5,861 nucleotides of DNA, taken from contig CALAMB010000066.1 in the NCBI GenBank assembly GCA_937925645.1, positions 1 to 5,861 of the forward strand, written 5' to 3'. Each line of letters opens with the position of its first letter. Position 1 is the first letter of the stretch. Under the pieces are notes generated by a model. That model was not told where the DNA came from and did no database searches. It was given only the letters and a program-made list of their open reading frames with translations. The translations under genes and the position numbers were made by a program. The stretch is from an uncultured Acidobacteriota bacterium. GTDB taxonomy: Bacteria; Acidobacteriota; JAAYUB01. This document shows positions 1 through 5,861 of this stretch, one piece after another.

Positions 1-234
1 GGTGATATCGGGATCAACATCACCATCGGCAACCGCCGTGAAGACAACGGTCTTGCCGGCAGGAGTTTCCAGCGCTGCGGTCCAGTTGGTGTAGGTCAAG
101 CCCGCCAGGCCGACGGCGACAGCGTTGGGAGTTTCACCACCTGTCAGAGTCAAGGTTTGTCCATCAAACGTGATGGTGTCGGCGCCGACAATCACCATGC
201 CGCCACTCAGTTCGATCTTGAAGGCCTCCGGCGA
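1..234 (-). repeat. Divergent GWTG-like module, copy 5, cut by the window edge
   Basis: Residues 1876-1953: 'SPEAFKIELSGGMVIVGADT', 'ITFDGQTLTLTGGETPNAVA', 'VGLAGLTYTNWTAALETPAG' (NWTAA at 73-87), 'KTVVFTAVADGDVDPDIT'. It follows the order of copies 1-4: strand, ITFDGQTLTLTG against LTIAGLTVTATG, helix NAVAVGLAGL against AEIAEAF, Trp-Thr, then VVFTAVADGDVDPDIT against VVLTNTVADDVADFTAS. It is the only copy after the RTX blocks, so the protein does not end with the RTX region. The end of this module lies outside the window. Confidence 0.6.
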
Positions 235-3200
235 GTCGGTCGCAACCGCCGCATTGGCAGTCGCCGTTGCAGACACCTTGAGGATATCACCGGTGGCAAG
301 ATCGGTGATGGTGTCGGTTCCGAGATCCGCCCGGAAGGTATCGTTGCCGAGCCCGCCGGTCAGGCTGTCATCACCGGCACCGCCGGTCAGGTCATCTGCG
401 CCGTCGCCGCCGACGATGATGTCGGCGGCGCCACCGCCGGTGATGGTGTCGTTGAAGGCAGAGCCGGTCAGGGTATCGGCAGCGGCTCCACCGTTGAGGA
501 TATAGCCAACAGGTCCGCTCGCCAGCGACAGGTCGATAACCCCACCGGCCGCGGCGGCGTTGATGATCGCAGTGCCGTTGTTTGCAGTCACGTTGGTGGC
601 AACGAACGCTGCGACGTTATTGGCCGTTCCGGTGGCTCCGGCACTCACGACCAGCGCATCGCCGGTGGTGAGATCGGTGATGGTGTCGCTGCCCGCATCG
701 GCCCGGAAGATGTCGTTGCCCGGTCCGCCGGTCAGCGTGTCATTGCCACCGCCGCCCGTCAGCTCATCGTCCCCTGAACCGCCGATGAGGGTATCAGCAC
801 CCGTGAAGCCGAAGATCAAGAGGTTTTCGGTCTGGGCACTGAAGTCGTAGGTCGCATCTGCGGTGTTGATGACCTCGACCGTCTCGACCTGGACAAGATC
901 CGCATCGAGCAGGTTTGCGGCGGAAACCGCGGCCGCGTAGCGAACCGTGTCATTGTCCGGACCTCCGCCACCGTGGATGAGGGCGTCGGTATCCTCGGCG
1001 TAGATGATGTCTGCCCCGCCACCTGCATCATTCACCGTATCGACGCCTTCGCCGGTATAGATGACGTCATTCCCACCGTCGGTGTCGATGAAGTCGTCGC
1101 CGGCACCACCATAGACGGTATCCGCACCCAGACCGGTGTAGATGCTGTCCTGGTATTTGGAGCCGATGATGGTGTAGTCGCGGTCGTTGGCGCTGACGTT
1201 CATGGTGATGTTGTTGTTTTCCGGGTCGATGAGGTTATCACCGGTTTTGGACATGTCGATCGTCGCTACGTCGAGACCGGCGAAATCGTTCAGCGCGTCA
1301 TGCTCGGGCGTGATGAGGTACAGCGTACCATCGCCGGTGATGTCGAGCCCGGAAGCCAGATCGTAGGTCAGCGTCAGGCTGGCGCCGGCCGGAATGGTGA
1401 AGGTCGTGTCGACCAGGGTCAGTGAATTCAGCTTGCTGAAGTCCACGTCACCCGTGAGGGTCAGAATGACATCCTCGAAGTAGAGATCGCCGGCGCCGAA
1501 GGTGGTGGAGCCGTCGATGGTCAGGTTAAGGTCGTTGTCTGTGAAGGTAAAATCAGTACCGAGAATCTTGCCCAAGAATTCCCAGCGCCCTCCGTCCGCC
1601 AGCGTCGCGCCGGCCATGGTGGCGAAAGCGTATCCATTGACCGTAGCGGGCGATGTCGTGGTGGGCGTGTCGGCATTGCTAGAAATCTGCAGGGTAAAGT
1701 CCATGCCATCCACCGAGTCGATCTCGCCCAGGATGACCGTTCCGCTCGAGCCATCGTCGTTGATCAGGATCAGGCTCAACTGGTCACCGCTGACGCCCGG
1801 ATTGACCCCCGGCGTACCCAAGGTCACCGTGCCATTGGTGTTGATGATGAGAGTTTCGGTGTTCTGCACCGACATGGCCGGGCTGGTGCCCGGAGCCACG
1901 ACATTGCCCGTGCCATTGTGGTCGAGAGTCACGTCGGTAATGTGGAGGTCATCCGAGTTTACCGAACCGATGGTCAGATCCGAGTCCCCATTGACGGTGA
2001 TCAAGGCTTCGACCGTGAAGTCCTTGGTCTGGTTGGAGCGGGTCACGTAGCTCAGCTCCAGCACGCCGTCGATGAGCAGATCGTGGTTGAGGTTGATAAC
2101 CACGTCGTAGAGGTTGTTCTCGTAAGCCGCGAAGACACCCTGCTGGACCGTGGCCACCGCCAAGGCGTCCGTCAAGGGGTTGAGGCCAGTGGTCAGCACA
2201 TTGTTGATGTTGAAGGTGAAGTCCGCCAGCATGACGTCGTCGGTGACATTGCCCACGTTCTTGTTGAAGAAGGTCACCACGGTGGTGCCATCGGTGGCAA
2301 CGCCGACAACGGGCGCATACGCACCGCCGGCGGTCGAAGCGGTGAAATCCGCGACATCGTCGGCGACCGTATTGGTCAGCACCACATTATTGCCCGCGCC
2401 GCTGACGACCGGCGCACCGGTCCAATCGGTCGGGGCCGCGTAAGCGCCAGACACCGTCAGGTTCCCGGCGCTGGTCTCCGTGCGGAAGGCCTCGGCGATT
2501 TCAGCCGCGGTGGCGGCGCCCGTAGCGGTCACCGTCAACCCGGCGATGGTCAGCGAGTCGCCGGCCACCATGGCGTTGGCGATGGTGAAAGTTGTCGCCT
2601 CGGCCGTACCGCCCGCTTCGGCTGTCCAGAACTGGTAGCTTACAGCGGCCAGCTTCTGTGCCACTTCGTGGGCATCGTCGCCGTCCTCGAGACTGACGGT
2701 AACGTTGTTGAAGAGGATCTGATCCTCATTGCCGTCGACCAGGGTCGCCGGATCCAGGGTGAGGGTAAAAGTTTCGACCAGGGACTCGTTTACAATGTTC
2801 CATGGGCCAATTCCAGCGTCTGCCCTGATGTTGCCGAGAAGCTCGTTGGGACCCGTGTTCAAACCACCGGCGGTTGAAGCCGTGAAGTCGGTCACGTTGC
2901 CGAAAACGGTGTTGGTAAAGATGACATCGTTGCCGGACGCGGTGACAACCGGTGTTCCCGTCCAACCCGCCGGCGTGGCCGGCGTCCCGGTCAGGGTCAA
3001 CCCGGGCACCGCAACGCCGGTGAAGGCCTGGGCGATCTGGGCCGGAGTGATACTGTCCACGGTAGCGGTCACGGTCAGGCCGCCGATGGTCAGAAAATCG
3101 CCGACTTCCATACCCTGAGTCAAAGAGAAGGTAGAAATCTCGGCTGTACCCGTGGTCCCTTGGGTGACAGTTACTGTAGGCGCAATGGGGGCGAGACCGA

Positions 3201-5861
3201 CTCCGTAAGCCACAGCTGTAAAGTCAGGAGCATCCCCGGTAACTGTGTTGGTGAGTCTAATCGTACTTACACCTTCAAGCGTGACGATCGGAGTACCCGT
3301 CCAGCCCGTGGGCGTGGCCCACGTGCCGGTAATCCCCAGGCCGGCAACTGTACCACCGGCAAATACGGATGCGACCTGCGCGGCAGTAAAGGTTGTGGAA
3401 CCACCCAACGTCGGCGAAATGGGCAGGGTAACGGAAACAGTTACCCCGTCGATGGTGATATAGTCCTGGGCCTGGTAATTGGAAATGGCGAATCCGCCGA
3501 AGTTATTGATAGTGAATGCGGTGGATTCGGGTCCAGGGCCGCTACCGGTGCCATCCGTCACCGTGGCCGTCACCGGTTCGTACGCTTCCAGTTCCGAGTT
3601 GATGGTCAGCGTCTTGAAGAAGCCAGGCAGTTTGTTGTCCGGCTGCCCATCGACCGGATTCACATCCTGCGACAAAGTATCCTGCGGATTTTTGTCCTGC
3701 TTCAGGACCAGATCGCCCGTGATGGTCGAATTGCCGAGGAAGGTCAGATCCAGAGAGCCAACCTCGCGGCCGTCCTGCAGCTCCATGAACGCCGCGTTGG
3801 CATCGAGGGTGGTTTCCCGGTCGATCACCACGTAACGATCGGTGATCTCGATAGCATCCGGATCGACGTAGCCCAGATCCAGCAGGGTATCGTCGTCGTA
3901 AACGGTCACCACCAGAACGTCGCTGTTGCCGGCCACATCGCGGAGGTTGAACAGAATTTCCTCGAAGTTGTTCAACTCCGTAAGCCCGGTGACGGCGTTC
4001 TCGATGTAGCTGTTGAGGATCCAAACGTTCTCGACGTCGAAGTAGGAGGCGTCCATCCAGTCATTCGCATCGCCGGCATCAGGGTTGCTGAAGCCGAGGA
4101 TGAGGTAGGTGTCGTCAAAGAGGCCCCCGTCCACCCCACGGCCGTCGGCCTGGGTCTCGCTGGACAAGGTCAGCTTCTGGTCGTCCGCGCTGAGTACGAA
4201 ATCGAACTTGGGATCGATGGCATTGGTGCCGTCAAGAATCGCCGTGCTTTGCAGCACGACGAGAGCGGCAGCCGGATCCAGGGTGATGGTGCCGGCCTGG
4301 GCGGAAACCGTGCTCAGGTCGATACTGGCGTTGTCGTTGTCGAAGTGGGTGATGTTCAGTATGCCGTCGCCGGAGACCGTCACCGAGGCCATGATCTGCT
4401 CGTACTGGTCGGCGGTCATGTTCAAGGTGGTGCCCGCCGGAATGATGATCTCCTCGACCCGAGAGAAGTCCGTACCGGCATTGACAGTAACCGCCGTATC
4501 GGTGTCCAGCACCTGAAGGACCATGACCACATTGTTCGGAAGGTTGGCGGTATTGAGCAGCACCGCGGGCTCGTATCCGGTCACGATCACGCTTTCCATC
4601 ACGCCGCCCGTAGTCCCGGAGAAGTCACCGGCATCGAGCGCGGCATCGCCGGGGCCGACGTTCAGCATCTGGGTGAAGCTCAGGGTCAGATCGACGCCTT
4701 CGGCGAGCACGACGCTGAAGCCGCCGAAGTTGCTGGTCGGATCGAGTGTAGCGTCGGCCGGCACGTTGGCGATGAGCGTGTCGCCGTTGATGTTGGTCAG
4801 AATCATCGGATCGCCGTCTACGTTGTTGACGATCACGGTGGTGTTGTCCGCGTTGTCCGACACATTGGCCTGGTGGGCCTCGTTGGCATCGAACACCAGG
4901 GTCAGGTTGTCGGCCTGCATGTCAAACACACACGAAGGAGCGTTCAAGGTGCCGGTGAACGTCACCGTGTCAGCGGAGGTGTCATCGCTGTCGGTGATCA
5001 CCACCCTCATGTTCGAACCCAGATCGGCGCCCAGAATAACGTCGCCGTCGGAGTCGAGCAGGGCGGTTTCGACGTCGGACACGATGGCGGACAGATCCGC
5101 GTCGGGCCTATCCTCGAGGCCGGTGACCGTGACCGAGGTCACGTTGGCGGGAACGACTTCCGTAATGCTCCGGCCGTCGGCCTGAGCCGCGCTGAGGGTC
5201 AGATCGACCAGATCGTCCAGCGTGACCGCAAAGCCGCCCAGGTTGGTGGCCGGATCCAGGGTGGCATCCGCCGGAACGTTGGCAATCATGCGGCCGGCAT
5301 CGATCTTGCTCAGGTCGGTGTAACCGGCGCCCAGCTCACGGACAAGGACCTGGCCCTCGGCACCGCCACTGGCGCCGAGGATGGTCTGCCCGCTGGCCTG
5401 GGCGGCTGTGAGGATGACCGTCTGGAACGGGGTCGTCGGATCCGCGTCGAAGGCCGCCGGATCGCCGTAAAGCGTCGGGAAGTCGATCATTCCCACTTCG
5501 GCGTTGGTGACCAGGCGGATCGTTTCCGCGGTGACATGGCTCAGATCCGCGGTGATGGGGGTGTCGGGCGGGGCCACTGCATCGTTGCGGGCGTCGTTCT
5601 CGTCGTCCACCATCAGCATTGCGTTTTCGCCGGTGATGTACTGACCGTCAACCACCGATCCGGCCGCCGTCAACGTCACGTTGGCGGCGATGGTGGTCAC
5701 GCGGCCAGGACCGGCCGCACCGAGATCATCGAGACTATCGAGGACCAATCCGTTGGTATTGACGGCGATGTTGACGAAGGCGGAGTTCACCCCTGCCAGG
5801 TTGAGCGGTTCATCGAAAGCCGGCGCCGCGGCGATATCCAGCACGTTGGTGGTGCCGAGAC
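1..5861 (-). CDS. Giant RTX-type beta-strand repeat protein, internal fragment (both ends outside window)
   Basis: One frame on the minus strand is open for the entire window (codons 5859 to 1, at least 1,953 residues) and translates into coherent, low-complexity, beta-strand-like sequence throughout. Visible order: AAQADGR/DLS repeats (residues about 1-574), a unique region (about 575-777), GWTG modules (778-1179), more beta repeats (1180-1565), RTX calcium-binding blocks (1566-1858) and a last GWTG-like module (1876-1953). The protein is acidic, with about 17 lysines and one cysteine (residue 310). Such composition together with GGxGxDxL nonapeptides is known from proteins exported by type I secretion that act as adhesins, surface-layer or biofilm proteins, folding as calcium binds outside the cell. 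Export route and role are inference: the C-terminal secretion signal, any N-terminal anchor and any neighbouring transporter genes are not in view. No enzyme motif was recognised. No start can be chosen, since internal ATG codons have no claim to be the start. Confidence 0.93.
283..390 (-). repeat. Direct repeat A, copy 2 (RTX end unit; partner at 655-762)
   Basis: Second copy of the 108-base unit described at 655-762, encoding LTGGAGDDSLTGGLGNDTF and the following RADLGTDTITDLATGD. Downstream in the protein this copy leads into LKVSATATANA and then the divergent GWTG-like module, whereas the first copy leads into VVSAGATGTANN and another RTX block. Confidence 0.8.
286..498 (-). repeat. RTX calcium-binding block 3
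   Basis: Residues 1788-1858, the longest and most regular block: NGGAAADTLTG, SAFNDTITG, GGAADIIVG, GDGADDLTG, GAGDDSLTG, GLGNDTFRA, DLGTDTITDL and ATGD. At least four units fit GGxGxDxLx well. Like block 2 it ends with GND-x-FRAD-x-G-x-DTITDL, and the DNA of this ending is a near copy of the block 2 ending. Calcium binding is inferred from the motif. Confidence 0.93.
499..669 (-). other. Intervening segment between RTX blocks 2 and 3
   Basis: Residues 1731-1787: TTGDALVVSAGATGTANNVA, then AFVATNVTANNGTAIINAAA and AAGGVIDLSLASGPVGYI. A similar start (TGDILKVSATATANA) follows RTX block 3 at 288-250, so the duplicated unit includes the first part of this segment. The 'TA.NAAAAGG.IDLS....GYIL.GG..ADTLTGS' run-in to the next RTX block is a pattern I associate with large RTX proteins. 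No stand-alone function can be assigned. Confidence 0.55.
655..762 (-). repeat. Direct repeat A, copy 1 (RTX end unit; partner at 283-390)
   Basis: Positions 655-762 align with 283-390 with no gaps at a constant offset of 372 bases (124 codons, so in frame). Both encode LTGG, a variable core, then GND-x-FRAD-x-G-x-DTITDL-x-TGD. Similarity continues weakly past 762/390 into the preceding RTX turns. Many differences are silent, which points to a duplication that has aged under selection, although ordinary RTX motif similarity contributes. Confidence 0.8.
670..810 (-). repeat. RTX calcium-binding block 2
   Basis: Residues 1684-1730: FTGADTLIG, GSGDDELTG, GGGNDTLTG, GPGNDIFRA, DAGSDTITDL. These are canonical GGxGxDxLx nonapeptides with the acidic residues needed for calcium. 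The closing GNDIFRADAGSDTITDL followed by TTGDALVVS is the usual way an RTX run ends (GNDxFxxxxGxDTIxDF-like). It is one half of a duplication whose other half is RTX block 3. Confidence 0.93.
811..942 (-). other. Intervening segment between RTX blocks 1 and 2
   Basis: Residues 1640-1683: RYAAAVSAANLLDADLVQVE, followed by TVEVINTADATYDFSAQTENLLI. It has the 'L..DLV.VE.V.V.N....YDFSAQTE.L.I' plan that I know from the sequence between RTX blocks in giant calcium-binding proteins, where it is probably another beta layer. It leads directly into the FGFTGADTL turn that opens RTX block 2. No separate function is visible. Confidence 0.6.
943..1164 (-). repeat. RTX calcium-binding block 1
   Basis: Residues 1566-1639. 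Nonapeptide-like repeats: TGLGADTVY, GGAGDDFID, TDGGNDVIY, TGEGVDTVN, an irregular DAGGGADIIY, AEDTDALIH, and then GGGGPDNDTV. The GGxGxDxUx pattern (U = hydrophobic) is the hemolysin-type calcium-binding repeat, which forms a parallel beta-roll with calcium ions between turns. Several units lack the first Gly pair, so this is the most degenerate of the three blocks and may bind fewer ions. Confidence 0.9.
1249..1443 (-). repeat. Beta-strand repeat unit with IPAGASLTLT, second copy
   Basis: Residues 1473-1537. DFSKLNSLTLVDTTFTIPAG, then ASLTLTYDLASG, 'LDITGDGTLYLITPEHDAL' and 'LDVATIDMS'. It follows the same plan as residues 464-518: DFS, IPAG-x-x-L-x-x-T, [ST]GDG-x-L-x-I, closing D[LM]S. It lies about 30 residues before the first RTX block, so the N-terminal repeat type returns next to the calcium-binding part. 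The match is short and degenerate, so confidence is moderate. Confidence 0.55.
1444..2322 (-). other. Beta-strand-rich region of the giant protein, no recognised module
   Basis: Residues 1180-1472. It reads as many short strands broken by Asn/Asp/Gly turns, for example 'VINLNHDLLIDGVLELSYV', 'NGDSDLTIGSVNSDDLHIT', 'TETLIINTNGTVTLGTPG' and 'NDLNLTIDGSTTFGAGDLYF'. Runs of alternating hydrophobic and polar residues with N/D turns suit a beta-helix or beta-sandwich stalk, but that is inference from pattern only. I see no clear internal duplication at the DNA level, no catalytic motif and no membrane segment. One Trp (GGRWEFLG) and few charged basic residues are present. Confidence 0.5.
2323..2610 (-). 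repeat. GWTG module, copy 4 (about 96 residues)
   Basis: Residues 1084-1179: 'GTAEATTFTIANAMVAGDSL', 'TIAGLTVTATGAATAAEIAEAF', 'AYAAPTDWTGAPVVSGAG' (DWTGAP at 2410-2427), 'VVLTNTVADDVADFTASTAGG'. It is the closest relative of copy 2: the openings GTAE and endings FTASTAGG are shared, and the helix AAEIAEAF matches AQIAQAF. Its third codon positions are strongly G/C, unlike copy 1 and part of copy 2. The sequence then moves into a different beta-rich region at 2322. Confidence 0.75.
2611..2775 (-). repeat. Divergent half copy of the GWTG module (copy 3)
   Basis: Residues 1029-1083. 'ETFTLTLDPATLVDGNEDQI' followed by LFNNVTVSLEDGDDAHEVAQKLAAVSYQFWTAEAG lines up with the first half of the other modules: strand, strand (ILFNNVTVSL against LTIAGLTVTA), helix (AHEVAQKLA against AAEIAEAF), then a Trp-Thr (FWTAE, 2617-2631) in place of GWTGTP. 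The second half (LTNTV...DFTAS) is missing, and full copy 4 starts at once. The FWTA form resembles copy 5 (NWTAA) more than copies 1, 2 and 4. About 29 residues (2776-2862, including GPWNIVNES) lie between copy 2 and this one. Confidence 0.55.
2863..3177 (-). repeat. GWTG module, copy 2 (about 105 residues)
   Basis: Residues 895-999. Marks in the same order as copy 1: 'STFSLTQGMEVGDFLTIGG', 'LTVTATVDSITPAQIAQAF', 'PATPAGWTGTPVVTASG' (GWTGTP at 2950-2967), 'VIFTNTVFGNVTDFTASTAGG'. The ending FTASTAGG is identical to that of copy 4 (2323-2346), and GWTGTP is identical to copy 1. A short spacer (3178-3195) separates it from copy 1. Regular spacing and conserved strand marks argue for a true tandem module rather than chance similarity. 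Confidence 0.75.
3196..3528 (-). repeat. GWTG module, copy 1 (about 111 residues)
   Basis: Residues 778-888. Order of marks: 'STAFTINNFGGFAI', 'DYITIDGVTVSVTL', a helix-like 'FTAAQVASVFAG', 'GLGITGTWATPTGWTGTPIV' (GWTGTP at 3289-3306), 'IRLTNTVTGDAPDFTAV'. The plan is two strands (GD-x-L/ITI-x-G-L/VTVT), a short AA-x-[IV]A-x-F helix, then strands with the GWTG motif and a final LTNTV...DFTA. It carries about 8 more residues than copy 2 before the helix. Silent sites here use more A and T than the rest of the gene. The function is unknown; it is probably a small beta-rich domain in a tandem stalk. Confidence 0.72.
3529..4137 (-). other. Non-repetitive part of the giant protein, ending in a Gly/Pro linker
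   Basis: Residues 575-777. This part has more aromatic and large hydrophobic residues than the rest (for example 'DANDWMDASYFDVENVWIL' and 'NNFEEILFNLRDV') and may be a compact domain rather than repeats. It continues into 'SLDLTFLGNSTITGDLVL', a charged stretch rich in Gln, Asp, Asn and Pro (KQDKNPQDTLSQDVNP), and the flexible-looking linker 'DGTGSGPGPES' at 3526-3558, just before the GWTG module series. I recognise no family. The phrase 'LTLSSETQADGR' just upstream (4138-4173) echoes LTLSAAQADGR at 5170-5202, so a degenerate repeat probably ends where this region begins. Confidence 0.5.
4306..4470 (-). repeat. Beta-strand repeat unit with IPAGTTLNMT, first copy
   Basis: Residues 464-518: DFSRVEEIIIPAGTTLNMT, then a short helix-like stretch (ADQYEQIM), 'VTVSGDGILNITHF' and finally 'IDLSTV'. 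The order DFS, IPAG-x-x-L, SGDG-x-L, DLS/DMS is seen again at 1443-1249, about 3 kb away in the same gene. The closing DLSTV links it to the DLS-type units upstream. A structural role is inferred; no ligand or catalytic residues are evident. Confidence 0.55.
4735..4803 (-). repeat. Second copy of the IANVPADATLDP repeat segment
   Basis: Residues 353-375, reading ILTNINGDTLIANVPADATL and onward to the Asp-Pro-Thr-Ser-Asn stretch. It matches residues 182-204 (DNA 5249-5317): IANVPADATLDP is identical in protein, and the DNA is similar though with many third-position changes. The following residues 'FGGFSVVLAEGVDLTLS' also match 'LGGFAVTLDDLVDLTLS', so the true repeat continues to about 4690. 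After that the second copy diverges (FTQMLNVGPGD in place of AAQADGR). Amino acids are kept while silent sites differ, which suggests an old duplication under protein-level constraint. Confidence 0.75.
5098..5322 (-). repeat. Beta-strand repeat unit, IANVPADATLDP / AAQADGR type, copy 2
   Basis: Residues 180-254. It starts with TDLSKI, then 'MIANVPADATLDP', 'NLGGFAVTL', 'VDLTLSAAQADGR' (5170-5202) and 'VTSVTVTGLEDRPDA', ending before the next DLSAI. It follows copy 1 directly in the same register and shares the DLS and AAQA[SD]G marks. The IANVPADATLDP half is repeated almost exactly about 500 bases further into the protein (4735-4791), which shows duplication within the gene. The role is probably structural: extended beta scaffold. 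Confidence 0.65.
5323..5547 (-). repeat. Beta-strand repeat unit, DLS..V / AAQASG type, copy 1
   Basis: Residues 105-179 of the visible protein. It begins with DLSHV, runs through a variable acidic loop (residues about 127-143) and then 'VILTAAQASGQTILGASGG', followed by a short strand. The pattern 'DLS-x-V/I, strand, LTAAQASG/ADG, G-rich turn, strand' recurs in the next unit at 5322-5098. I know this style of repeat from giant proteobacterial RTX-associated proteins, where it probably forms stacked beta structure, but I cannot assign a named domain. Unit borders are approximate because the repeats are degenerate. Confidence 0.6.

Noticed and set aside
157..777. Plus-strand open frame of 206 codons with Gly/Val/Arg repeats
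   Set aside because: It is the mirror of the RTX repeats. Its apparent internal repeats come from the 372-base duplication and nonapeptide codons on the other strand.
283..810. Regularly spaced short similar segments that could suggest a CRISPR array or DNA-level tandem repeats
   Set aside because: The spacing is set by RTX nonapeptide codons (27-base period) in an open reading frame. The repeats are not identical and no unique spacers exist between them.
1..1164. RTX repeats as evidence for a pore-forming toxin or a serralysin-type protease
   Set aside because: No hydrophobic pore-forming segment, acylation-site context or zinc-protease motif (HExxH) is visible. The surrounding modules look like scaffold, so only a general RTX assignment is supported.
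1918..2877. Long plus-strand open frame of 319 codons
   Set aside because: It lies opposite the coherent minus-strand protein. Its translation is a Val/Gly/Arg/His-rich antisense product without recognisable domains. High-GC genes often leave one antisense frame open.
3542..4024. Minus-strand open frame of 160 codons, Arg/Gln/Gly-rich
   Set aside because: It is in a different minus-strand frame from the giant gene. Its Arg/Gln-rich translation has no domain pattern, while the main frame is continuous and coherent here.
4523..5185. Plus-strand open frame of 220 codons rich in Ser, Val, Thr and Pro
   Set aside because: It is antisense to the AAQADGR/DLS repeat region. Its Ser/Val/Pro-rich composition is what reverse-reading of Asp/Thr/Gly codons gives, and no start signal stands out.

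Overview
The whole 5,861-base window lies inside one very large protein-coding gene on the minus strand. Read on the reverse complement from position 5859 down to position 1, there are 1,953 consecutive sense codons with no stop in a single frame. Neither the start codon nor the stop codon is in the window, so both protein ends are unseen. Residue numbers below count from the first full codon (positions 5859-5857 = residue 1).

The protein looks like a giant secreted or cell-surface repeat protein of the RTX (glycine/aspartate-rich, calcium-binding nonapeptide) type. It is rich in Thr, Asp, Val, Ala, Gly and Asn. I counted about 17 lysines and one cysteine. It is built almost entirely of beta-strand-like modules, with no obvious catalytic domain, signal peptide or membrane segment in the visible part.

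Layout in protein order (high to low coordinates):
(1) 5859-4138: beta-strand repeats with recurring phrases such as 'DLS.V', 'LTLSAAQADGR' and 'IANVPADATLDP'.
(2) 4137-3529: a non-repetitive stretch ending in a Gly/Pro linker.
(3) 3528-2323: a tandem series of a roughly 100-residue module marked by 'GWTGTPVV', 'LTNTV' and 'DFTAS' (three full copies and one half copy).
(4) 2322-1165: more beta-strand sequence, including one further copy of the 'IPAG..L..T' unit seen near the start.
(5) 1164-286: three RTX blocks separated by intervening modules. The last two RTX blocks belong to a duplicated unit with a 372-base offset.
(6) 285-1: a divergent fifth copy of the GWTG module, cut by the window edge.

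The sequence is GC-rich with strong G/C preference at third codon positions, typical of a high-GC proteobacterium (for example a gamma- or alphaproteobacterium). That placement is a weak inference from composition and protein type. Other open frames on both strands, including long plus-strand ones, are antisense or out-of-frame shadows. I saw no RNA gene, mobile element, CRISPR array, promoter or terminator.
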